Source of the DNA: Paraspadella gotoi
Taxonomy: Eukaryota; Chaetognatha
Length of the DNA: 64,000 nt
Direction of reading: 5' to 3'
Assembly (NCBI GenBank): GCA_051294375.1
Contig: CM119266.1
Span: 4,883,773 to 4,947,772 of the forward strand
Every line of letters starts with the position of its first letter. Within the stretch, counting starts at the first letter, position 1. Below are positions 35,224-44,957 of the stretch, piece by piece. The notes beneath the pieces were generated by a model. It was not told the DNA's origin. It searched no databases and saw only the letters and a list, made by a program, of their open reading frames with translations. The translations under genes and the position numbers were made by a program.

Positions 35224-35353
35224 CCTTACAATCGCAGGGAGAAATAAGCGGAAGGGCCGAATCGTCGTCATGACAATATCGGCAGATTCGATCTTCCGGA
35301 GAAATCGATTCTTCATCGACGCCGGAAATTCTCGGTTCCGATATCAATTTCAT
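35224..35353 (-). CDS. RING-CH (MARCH-type) E3 ubiquitin ligase, exon 1 (start and first half of the zinc finger)
   Basis: A 130-bp coding exon on the - strand, from ATG (complement of 35351-35353) to donor AAGG|GTAAGT. The ATG follows a run of A, a good animal start context, and the frame upstream meets TAA with no other Met. It encodes residues 1-43 plus one base: a 20-residue acidic leader, then DRICRYCHDDD and LISPCDCK. Zinc ligands are Cys24, Cys27, Cys40 and Cys42 of the RING-CH finger. With exons 2 and 3 it gives a 199-residue protein, short for a MARCH ligase. The gene is complete in coding sequence and lies wholly inside a Piezo intron on the opposite strand. A possible CCAAT box is about 590 bp upstream. 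Confidence 0.88.
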
Positions 35354-35787
35354 TTTTTTTTCGGAGATTTTTAGTTTGATAAATTTTTAAAAATGTTTGG
35401 TTTATAATTTGTGTGTTTTTTTTTGTGGTTTAATTGGGTTTGGTTTTGTCGTTTGTGGATTTTTGTGTTTTTGTGTTTTTGTTTTGTTTTTTTTGGTCGG
35501 GAGCACGAGTAATAATTTACTTTTTAAAAAGTTTATTTACTTTTTATGACAAGTTTTTCGCGTGAATATTATTTTATACCATTTTTTGATCATTCAATGT
35601 TTTTTTTTTCGAATAACAGTAAAATCAGAAAACGATTTTCAAGTGAGACGAAAAGGATTTTTGATAAATAATTATTTTGTTTCTTTTGTGGATTTTACGT
35701 TGATTTTGTTTCGCTCTTCCTTTTGAATAAGAATTCCGTATTTATGAGGTCAATAACGAGTTTCTATCTTTGGGCTTCTTTTATTTT

Positions 35788-35829
<42 letters not shown>

Positions 35830-35939
35830 GTGTGTGTGACCGAATCCCCCACGAGATAAAGAGAGAGAAAAAAACAATAACCTTGCCCGTTATGACCTTC
35901 GCCCATTCGAGGAGTTTAACCCCCGCAATTTCTCACTCT

Positions 35940-35947
35940 CTGATTGG
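35940..35947 (-). promoter_or_regulatory. CCAAT box upstream of the MARCH-type gene
   Basis: CTGATTGG on the + strand, CCAATCAG on the - strand, 587 bp upstream of the start codon of the nested gene. It lies in a G+C-richer patch (35880-36030) before a (GA)n tract (36079-36143). Same octamer as the pair at 8278. Promoter role is inferred. Confidence 0.35.
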
Positions 35948-36078
35948 CTAGTTTTTGGCCTCGTGACGACAGAGTGAGGTCTCTCAATGAAGAGGGTAAG
36001 GTAATTCGACGCCCGGCGAAACGAGGAAAACTGCGAGTTTGCTAGGGGGGGGTTAGGTCAGTTCGAGGGTTGATTTAT

Positions 36079-36083
36079 TAGAG

Positions 36084-36143
<60 letters not shown>
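36079..36143. repeat. (GA)n microsatellite
   Basis: About 65 bp of GA with a few breaks. GA tracts of this kind occur more than twenty times across the window and are otherwise not listed one by one. Confidence 0.95.
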
Positions 36144-36146
<3 letters not shown>

Positions 36147-36695
36147 CAGTCATTGATTTATTTACGCGTCGTGCGGGTGAAAATTAAGGAAAAACCATAA
36201 GAAAGAAAGAAAACCATTGTTAACATGAACGTTAAAGATCGCGAGGGTCTTCACGGAATCCCAGTTTCTAAAGAGGATGTGGTCACTGAATGTGATTAGT
36301 CACGTGAATTGACTTTACGATTCTGCGGGCTGAAAGAGGGGGGGGCGGTTGCGGTGAGTGGGGGCAGAATTTGACGATTTAATAATAAAATCTGTTAAAA
36401 AAATTCGGTTTTAAACTACATCTGCATAGATTTTTAAAAAGCTTAATATTTGTAAACAGAGAAAATTAATAAGGCCTCGGTATCCAAATATTGACATAAT
36501 TTGGATCAGTGAGACAAATAATCTGGTAAATTCACAAACATTAGGTTTCTTTACAAATTTATATGAGTTAAAACAAACTAAATTATGTTTAAATTCTCCT
36601 AATCCCTCTACTTTTTTCTCCCCTTTTCCCGCCATTATCTTTATAACAGTTCTTATCTTTATTATTTGTTTACCTTTTGTTTTATTTTTGTTCAG

Positions 36696-36793
36696 TCTCT
36701 CCGGATCCGCGGAGTCAAAAGAGGTCACCACTCGTCACAGTCTTCGTCTTCGTAACGCGACAGTCCTACGTCCTGTCTCTCATCATAATGATG
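36696..36793 (+). CDS. Piezo: Piezo channel, exon 3 (first conserved blade helix in the window)
   Basis: A 98-bp exon. Acceptor TTTTGTTCAG after a long T-rich tract; donor ATG|GTAATT. Enters in phase 1, leaves in phase 0. Reads SPDPRSQKRSPLVTV, then FVFVTRQSYVLSLIIMM. The stretch QSY.LSLI.MM matches the QSYVCALIAMM helix of PIEZO1, one of the best-conserved parts of the N-terminal blade. The exon is clean here; in noisy copy C, where it should lie near 46850-47250, it cannot be recognised. Confidence 0.88.
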
Positions 36794-38686
36794 GTAATTT
36801 GGAATAGGATTATAGCGATAAATAATTCAAAAGCATTCTTAAATTACATTTTGTGGGGTTCAAACGATTTATTTTTAATTGTTATTCAAAAAAAAAACCA
36901 CGATTAAATGAAATAATTGCGATGAAATTGAGACGGATCTCACCCTCTTAAGTCCCGAGTCCTTACCTTTTTTTATCCTCGTTCCTTCGATTTAAAGTAA
37001 CCAAAGTGTCAACTCCATTTGGTGCGAGAAAGATTTTTTTTCGAGTGGCCGAGTTTTAATTGAGCTTGAAAGCGTTTTTGAATTAGTTTAAATTAGAAAT
37101 ATATAGTATATGTGAACATTTCTTTAAATAAACGGTTAGTTTTGAAGGTTTTTGTCTAATTAATCCGAAAGATACGTTGCAGACGATATAACTGGTAAAC
37201 TTGTTTCTTCCACAACTCAATTTATCACAACACAAACTTGAGAATACAATTAATGGCTAAAAACTTTCAAGTTGGTTTAATTCCAATAACACACCACTTG
37301 TGTCACAAGCTATGAGGTATCAGGCTTTCCCGTTTCACTTGTAGATTCCTTCCAAATGCAAGACTTCCTTTGCCGGATGCAATGGAATCATCACTTCTTT
37401 CACCGCCACTCAATAGATTTTTCTAACTGATAAATAAGGTTGGACAATAAAATCTTTTATGCTTTAGACACAGTGAATTATGATGTGAAAGGTGTGCCAA
37501 AAATCCTTCAAGCGCTGGTAGCGCTAAGGGTGTTCAATCAATTTGAGTAGTGATTGGTGGAAACCTATTTTTTTAGGCCCACCCGTTTTGTGTTAGATGT
37601 TCTTTGCGATCCAAAAACCTTTTGGCATATGACTCACCCTAACCACCCCCCTCCCTCCACCGATTCCATGACGTCTTAAAAAAAAAGAAAAAAAGAAGTA
37701 AACAAACTGATCTTTTGTTCGAAAACGTACGATGTTATGGCCCTTGATTTAACGGTCGGCAAAAATCGCGAGGCTTCGGGCTTACACTTCCACTCCTCCC
37801 TCCCCCTCTAAAGGGGGGGCGGTCTCAATGCGCATTTCGGGGCCCCTTGCGTGCCCCATCGGGGCCCTAAAAGGATATTCCTCGCGTCCCCTCATACCGT
37901 TTGGAGATAGAGACAGAGAGAGACAGAGAGAGAGGAAAACACTAAAGCGGAATGGGAGGCGTAGCCAAAGATATTTCTCTCTTCCACCTCTGGCTTTTTA
38001 TCGTTGGATGCTCGACCTTATTTTCGAAGGACGCCTCGTTTCATTTTAAATTCAGAACTAAGTTATTTTTTAAGTTTAAAGATTAGGCTAAGGATTTGGG
38101 TCGGGGATTAAATTGGTTATGAAGGTTAGGAAAGAAGGTTAGGTTTAGAGTTAGCGGTTAGTGATTAGGGTAAAAAAATTGTTCAAGCTTAGTCATTAGG
38201 GTTAAAGAACAAGGTATAGAATTATATATTAAGTTAAATAATAAAATAAGAGTAAAATTTATTTTTATTTTTATTTTTTTTAATTTAAAAACAATTATTA
38301 ATTACCCTAACCCTTAATCCTCTTAACCCTATCTACCCCTAACCTTAAACACCCTTTAACCCCGGTCGGTGAAAGTCAAATTAATTTATATTATGATTAA
38401 ATATTAAAATTAAATTTAGCGATCAAGGAATGGAAAAGGGGGAGTTTTTGAAAAAAAGAGCCGGATGCTCTTTTCTATCCTCTTGCCACTTATTACTTGT
38501 CCGCATCATCATTTACTTTACTGATCATATCTATTATTCTTCCGTCTTTATTCTTTTCTCATTCTCATTTCTCATTCATTTCTTCCTTTTTATTTTTCCT
38601 ATTTTCCTATTTTCCTACTCCTTTATTACTATTATTGCCTTAATTTCTTCTTCTTGCTTTGTCTCTTTATCTCTTTCTTTCAATTG

Positions 38687-38757
<71 letters not shown>

Positions 38758-39070
38758 ATGATTACTAAAGCCTTTTCTCTAGATCCATCTCCTCTCCGTA
38801 ATGGAAAAGGTCGTCTTTCTTAGGCTTCGGGGAATCAAGAAATGGGGATCGACATCTAGCGGCGAATATTTCCTCAGTTTAGTGTCACTCACTCTCTCTT
38901 TCTCCTCCCCTTTTCCCCTCTCTCCCTTTTCTACTTCTTCTCCCTTCCTCTCTCCTCTTTCATTCACACTCTCTAATTTTCCTATTTCTCTCTCTCTCTC
39001 TTTTTCCTCCCTTTTTCCTCCCCCCTCCCTCTCTCCCTTCCCTCTCTCGCCCACCCTCTTTATCTCCCCA

Positions 39071-39106
<36 letters not shown>

Positions 39107-39294
39107 TCTCCTCTCTCTCTCTCCTCTCTCTCTCCTCTCTTCACTCTCCCATCTTCTTTACTTCCTATTTTTTCTCTTCTTCCTCTTCTCTCTCTCTCTC
39201 TCTTTGTCTCTATTTCCCTCTGCACCTCCATCTCTCTTTCCTTCCCCTCCTTATCTCTCTCACTCTATCTCTCTCTCTCTCCCTCTTTTATCAG
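36794..39294 (+). other. Piezo intron
   Basis: A 2.5-kb intron. Holds degenerate TTAGGG/CCCTAA-type sequence (38080-38360), a 60-bp (CT)n tract (38695-38755) and a long CT-rich stretch (38885-39290) that serves as an extended polypyrimidine tract before the next exon. The Ser/Leu-rich frame through 38801-39322 comes from that tract. Confidence 0.6.
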
Positions 39295-39389
39295 CAGTGG
39301 AGCGCAAACCACAGCCTGCTGACCTTCATCCTCTTGCTGTGGGCCTGTTTGATCTGGATGCTGCCCAACTCGCGCAACTGGTGTCTGAG
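39295..39389 (+). CDS. Piezo: Piezo channel, exon 4 (conserved LLLWACLIWM helix)
   Basis: A 95-bp exon. Acceptor TTTTATCAG, with a second AG three bases later (TATCAGCAG), so a NAGNAG choice would add or drop one Gln. Donor GAG|GTAAGT. Reads QWSANHSLLTF, then ILLLWACLIWMLPNSRNWCL, ending in phase 2. It matches WSITYHSWLTFVLLLWACLIW of PIEZO1 almost residue for residue, the firmest identification in the window. The last codon is completed by the exon at 53924 (Arg), giving WCLRMSPYVVLY. Damaged further copies lie at 41283-41312 and 50805-50906. Confidence 0.95.
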
Positions 39390-41257
39390 GTAAGTTCAAC
39401 AGGCTGGGTGAGTTTAGGTAAGGTGCGAGGCGAATACGAGGCTGCGTTGAATGCTTGGTGAGATCGCTCGGTCGGTCAGTCCAGGAATATGACTATCATA
39501 AAAAAAGATTGATATTGTTAAATTTTATAAAAAGAGAAATATAATATTGTATTTAAATTATTTTAATTTGCTTTTGATCCGTTGCTTAATAACTCATTTA
39601 TCCTGCATTAGAAAAATAATCAAGTTAATCACGAGAGTGTTGGTGTAGTGAAAGGGAGGCAGGGTAAGTGACGTAGGGTAAGTTTAGGGATCCAAAGTGG
39701 CTTTATTATAATTCCATTTTTATCTCGGGGAATAAAGGAAAGTTTTACTCAGGCCTTTCGGCTTTAATCATATGGCGGGTTCTCTCATGTCTTTTTTATC
39801 ATTTAAACCCTTACTAATAATAATTTATTAATTATTAAACTTGTTTAAACCTTAGTCATTTTCTTTCTTCGTCTGAAAACCCTTTTTCGTTAATTTTAAC
39901 TCACAAAGTGTTTATATTTAAAAAAATATTGGTTTTTTAAGTTAATTTTAATTGAGAATAAACTTATAGAGGAGGCTGGGAGCGAATTTGTTTTATATGT
40001 TTTATTAATTATCAATAGGGCTAAAGTTTCTGCGGCCAAAGGACCAAAACAAAGGAGATAAAAACGACTCTATTTTTTTTTTTTTTTTATCGTCGCGCGT
40101 TTTTGTTGTCGTTGTTGTTGTTTGCGATAAAACAAACAACGCAAATCGGTCGTCGATAAAATGTTTTTCCTCGTTTTGTTTTCAATTTCGTATTTACATT
40201 ATTATTTTTTTCCTCACTGATTTTTCCTTCTTCTTTCTCTGTCTTATTTCATGTTTATTATTTTATTTTTCAAAGGTTCTTGTCTCTGGTTTAGAGATAA
40301 CGGAGATCCGAGAGCGCCACATTTAGATTTCTGATCATGTCCCTGACCCATAACCTAATTATTAAACCTAACAAGGACGGTAATTCCAATGTGTAGCGCC
40401 GCATGACTTTATTTTCACTTATTTTATTTGATCACATGAATATGACATGACATGACTAAAAGACTTTTTTGCCCGTGTATTTATGACATGCACTGCATCA
40501 AAATTTTGTCTTTTATTCTCTATAGTTTTAGGAATTCCTGAAAATGGCGGTAGCAGTCCCTTAGATTTGAGTTTTTTTTCTGTCTTAACAAATGAGCAAA
40601 TAACTATTGCAAATTATAGTATTTTTAAAACGTAAGCTACAGACCAATAACGAGCTAGTAACAGATCACGTCCAAAGTGACTAATTGGCCCGGTGCTAAC
40701 TCGAACAACTTCATTTTTGGAACTAGAGTCGTTTCAATCTTTTCCAGTGCCAAAATGTTATCTTCCTGAGTTTGTGAAACAGTTGACACCGAAATGTCAA
40801 CAGCTAATCTCTCATTATGTTCCTTTGCTTTTTTAGTACATCGCAAGTAGTCGCGGAGAACTCTATAAGTCACTTTTTGGTCGTCAGTTGGTCGGTATGT
40901 CTGTCCCTCGGTCTGTACCGCACTTAGGTTAAAAATGCACATAATTCACTCATGTTAAAAGATAGGAAAAAACCTCAAAGTGACTGCTAGCGCCACCTTC
41001 AGAAAATCCTAAAACTATAAGAATAAAAAGACGAGCTAAGAAAGTCACTGCGGCGCAACACACATTTGAATTTCCGTTCTTCTCTCTTTTTCTTTTTCTA
41101 TTCAACTCTCAATCGTTTCTTCCCAACGCATAACTTGGATCCCAATTTTCTTTCCTCTTTTTTATCGCTACTTTCCTTTTTGTTTTTATCTCTCGTCTCA
41201 CCTTTTCTAACTTTCTTAGACCTTACCTATTTTTTTGTATGTCTCCTGTTACCACTG
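39390..41257 (+). other. Piezo intron, copy A part
   Basis: Non-coding sequence with element R2 (40615-40945). A T run (40071-40088) precedes a TCGTCGCGCG patch. It ends at the gap. The same sequence follows the exon in copies B and C. Confidence 0.7.
40615..40945. repeat. Foldback element R2, copy A
   Basis: Corresponds to 42557-42870. Right arm clear (CGCGGAGAACTCTATAAGTC, CTTTTTGGTCGTCAGTTGGT, GTCTGTACCGCACTTAGGTT); the left arm is changed and the inner part differs. Confidence 0.7.
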
Positions 41258-41282
41258 NNNNNNNNNNNNNNNNNNNNNNNNN

Positions 41283-41312
41283 TGCCCAAGCTCGCGCAGA
41301 CTGGTGTCTGAG
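41283..41312 (+). pseudogene. 3' end of a second copy of Piezo exon 4
   Basis: After a 25-N gap the sequence resumes with the last 30 bp of Piezo exon 4 (TGCCCAAGCTCGCGCAGACT to GTCTGAG) and its GTAAGT donor. Two base insertions relative to the exon at 39295 would break the frame. Assembly duplicate or decayed copy. Confidence 0.75.
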
Positions 41313-42556
41313 GTAAGTTCAACAGGCTGGGTGAGTTTAGGTAAGGTGCGAGGCGAATACGAGGCTGCGTTGAATCGCTTGGTGAGATCGCTCGGTCGGT
41401 CAGTTCAGGAATATGACTATTATAAAAAAAGATGATATTGTTAAATTATATAAAATAGAGAATATAATATTGTATTTAAATTATTTTAAATTTGCTTTTG
41501 ATCCGTTGCTTAATAACTCATTTATCCTGCATTAGAAAAATAATCAAGTTAATCACGAGAGTGTTTGGTGTAGTGAAAGGGAGCGAGGGTAAGCTGACGT
41601 AGGGTAAGTTAGGGGATCCAAAGTGGCTTTATTATAATTCCATTTTTATCTCGGGGAATAAAGGAAAGTTTTACTCAGGCCTTTCGGCTTTAATCAATAT
41701 GGCGGGTTCTCTCATGTCTTTTTTTATCATTTAAAACCCTTAAATAATAATTTATTAATTATTAAACTTGTTTAAACCCTTAGTCATTTATTTTCTCGTC
41801 TGAAAACCCTTTTTCGTTATTTTAACTCACAAAGTGTTTATTTAAAAAATATTGGTTTTTAAGTTAATTTTAATTAGAGATAAACTTATAGAGGAGGCTA
41901 GGGAGCGAATTTGTTTTATATGTTTTATTAATTATCAATGGATGCTAAGTTTCTGCGGCCAAAGGACCAAACAAAGGAGATAAAAACGAGTCTATTTTTT
42001 TTTTTTTTTTATCGTCGCGCGTTTTTGTCGTGTCGTTTGTTGTGTTGTTTGCGATAAACAAACAACGCAAATCGGTCGTCGATAAAATGTTTTCCTCGTT
42101 TTGTTTCATTTCGTATTTACATTATTTTTTTTTCCTCACTGATTTTTCCTTCTTCTTTCTCTGTCTTCATCTTTATGTTATTTTATTTTATTTTTCAAAG
42201 GTTCTTGTCTCTGGTTTAGAGATAACCGGCACTATTTTCCGAGAGCGCCACATTTAGATTTCTGATCATGTCCCTGACCCATAACCTAATTATTTAAACC
42301 TAACAAGGACCGTAATTCCAATGTGTAGCGCCGCATGACTTTATTTTCACTTATATTTTCCATTTGATCACATGATATGACATGACATGACTAAAAGACT
42401 TTCTTTGCCCGTGTATTTATGACATGCACTGCATCAAAAATTTGTCTTTTATTCTCTATAGTTTTAGGAATTCCTTGAAAATGGCGGTCAGCATGTCCCT
42501 TAGATTTGAGATTTTTTCTGTCTTAACAAATGAGCAAATAACTATTGGCAAATTAT

Positions 42557-42870
42557 ACGTATTTTTAACGTAAGTGGGACAGACCGACCAAAAAGTGACT
42601 AAGTTGCTCCGCGGCGCAACTCGAAACAAACTTTATTCTGAGTTTTTGGAAAACAGGGCTGGCGTTTCAATCTTTCCCCCAAAATGTTATCTTCCTGAGT
42701 TTTGAAGACATTGACACCGAAATGTACAACAGCTCATTCTCTCCATTATGTTCCTTTGCCTTTTTAGTTGCATCGCAAGTAGTCGCGGAGCAACTCTATA
42801 AGTCACTTTTTGGTCGGTCAGTTGGTCGGTATGTCTGTCCCTCGGTCTGTCCCACTTACGTTAAAAATGC
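42557..42870. repeat. Foldback element R2, copy B (inverted repeat of about 60-85 bp)
   Basis: Left arm 42557-42614 (CGTATTTTTAACGTAAGTGG, GACAGACCGACCAAAAAGTG, ACTAAGTTGCTCCGCGG). Right arm 42784-42870 is its reverse complement with an extra GGTCGGTATGTCTGTCCCTC stretch. About 170 bp lie between them. Diverged copies elsewhere mark it as a non-autonomous foldback or MITE-like transposon; no coding capacity. Confidence 0.75.
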
Positions 42871-44829
42871 ACATAATTCACTCAGGAAAAGATAGGAAAA
42901 AACTTAAAGTGACTGCTAGCGCCACCTTCAGAAAATCCTAGAACTATAAAGAATAAAAGACGAGCTAAGAAAGTCACTGCGGCGCAACACACATTTGAAT
43001 TTCCGTTCTTCTCTCTTTTTCTTTTTCTATTCATCTCAATCGATTTTCCCCAACGCATAACTTGGATCCCAATTTTCTTTCCTCTTTTNNNNNNNNNNNN
43101 NNNNNNNNNNNNNCTTATTTTATCGCTACTTCCTTTTTTGTTATTTATCTCTCGTCTCACCTATTTCTAACTTTCTTTAAGACCTTACCTAGTTTTTTGA
43201 TTCTCTGTTACCTGCACCCTTTTGGGTTGTGGTGTGAGGTTCACTTCCCCTACTATCGGGACCCAATCTGGATTTACACTTTTTAACACGATCTTCTGAT
43301 GTTGTCGTTGCTTTACATGGAACTAAATTTCCATCAAATTTTTCTGTATTAAACCTAAATCATGTTTCTTCTCATCTTTTTTCATGTTTGCACATTTCTT
43401 TTTGTTATAAAATTATCTTTTGTGTTTTATGGTAACTTCTTCCTATTTTTTATATCTTTTTCCGTCGTCGTCATTTCCTCCACCTCCCCTTCTCCACCCC
43501 CTAAACTTCTCTCCCTCCTGTCTGCGCCCTGCCTGCCGCCCTCCCACTTCCCCTCCCCTCTTCTGCCCCGCTTGCTCGTTCCCGACTCCTTGGTATTTAA
43601 TAGAACGGCCACTCAGGACTTGTTCTCATGGCGCCCGTTTTCTAGGCAAGAATCGGCGGCTACTCTTTTTTCTACCGGCGCGCAAAAGGCGGCGTTCGAA
43701 AGGCGCCCATAAGAGACGGTATCCGGCGTCTCTCGTTCGTCTCTCTCTCTCTCTCTCTCTCTCTCTTCTTCGTCTTGTGCGAAAATAAACTCAGAACCGG
43801 AGAGTGGCCACTGCCCACTTGACAGTCTCGGCGCCTGCTAGAGTTGATCAGTCAGTGGAGGACGGAACCACTTTTTTTTCGCTTTTATTTGCTTTGTTCT
43901 TATATTATTCGAGATAGAGTATTACGTAGTTGATGTCTTCTGATTGTTTGAATTAGATGATTAGTATCTAAGTTTCTTGTTTTGTTGTGATGTAATAGTT
44001 AAATCGTGCTGACATGACTCTTGTCTTTTGCTGGATTTGTTGTTCCAGTTGCTCCATCTGGTCAACGAGATCGAATATCAAGGGTTTTTCAACATAATAT
44101 AATTATAAAACTAAATCTTATTAAAAAAAATGTATATATAATGTTCACGAACGACCGATGATCTCCGTTTTTAACTTTGCCTGCAGTAATCACCAACTTT
44201 TAATATTTATACATTCTATATCCAGTTAATTATTGTCTTATACTGGTCGGCGACCTACATCGTACTTCTTATAACAATAATTACGTGGTATGGACTTCAG
44301 AATATATTTTAGTTCAGAGTTATGCAGTTTCACATACAGTTCTACATTACGATCTTACATAGATGTCTCATCTCGTGCTCTTACCTCACCTTTCCATGCG
44401 CGTGTGTGAGGTTCCCTTCCCCACACGGGATTCCCAATGGAACCTTTTACACTTTTTAACACATTCTGATGTTTCGTTGCTTTANNNNNNNNNNNNNNNN
44501 NNNNNNNNNAGGCAAGAAAGGAGAGAGTAGATAAAACATTAATAGATAAGGAGCGCGATAGATAATAGAAACGAAAAAAGGAATGAGATAATTTTAGTAG
44601 ACAATTGAGGCAAGAAGGGAGAGAGAATAGAAGCAAGAAAGAAAAGTAAAGATTATAAGACTAAAAAAAAGGGAGACACAAACGCAAAAGAATAGACACG
44701 AGCAGAAATGTAAATATAAACTTCTGGCATAACATTGTTAAATCGAGAGCAAAGAGAGTTCTCTCTAGAGAGAGAGTTAAGAGCCTTTAACCTCACCGTA
44801 GCTTAAACTTTAACCGCTTGAACCAATCA

Positions 44830-44957
44830 CAGGGAGAAACGCGGACAGAGGCCGAATCGGTCGTCATGAAATATCGGGCGGGAGATTCGATCTTCCCCGG
44901 GAAGAACTCGATTCTTCATGCGGCGGCGGAAATTCTCGGTTCCGATATCAATTTCAT
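44830..44957 (-). pseudogene. Noisy copy of MARCH-type exon 1
   Basis: Corresponds to 35224-35353. The start codon region (complement of 44955-44957) and the zinc-finger part can be aligned, but several inserted bases break the frame and the donor is unrecognisable. Confidence 0.7.

Larger units (their letters stand above)
35090..41257. repeat. Large duplicated block, copy A (cleanest)
   Basis: This 6.2-kb stretch, carrying MARCH-type exon 1 and Piezo exons 3 and 4, is repeated in part at 41283-44484 (copy B) and in full, with heavy noise, at 44635-53923 (copy C). Landmarks shared by all: GTCTGAGGTAAGTTCAACAG after the Piezo exon, CTCAGGCCTTTCGGCTTTAA, GAGAGCGCCACATTTAGATT, and element R2. 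It ends at a 25-N gap. Confidence 0.9.
41283..44484. repeat. Large duplicated block, copy B
   Basis: Follows copy A from the end of Piezo exon 4 through element R2, then continues (43114-44345) with sequence that in copy C lies between 52700 and 53923. Around 44341-44380 it resembles the start of Piezo exon 5 (ATGTCTC...CTCGTGCTCTTACC), then jumps to sequence matching 52785 and ends at a 25-N gap (44485-44509). It has an internal 25-N gap at 43089-43113. Confidence 0.85.

Noticed and set aside
35174-35374. 66-residue + strand frame opposite MARCH-type exon 1
   Set aside because: It is the antisense shadow of the zinc-finger exon, which has splice sites and family motifs on the - strand.
38801-39322. 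173-residue Ser/Leu/Pro-rich open frame
   Set aside because: It is the translation of a (CT)n polypyrimidine tract that leads into the acceptor of Piezo exon 4, overlapping the real exon in another frame.
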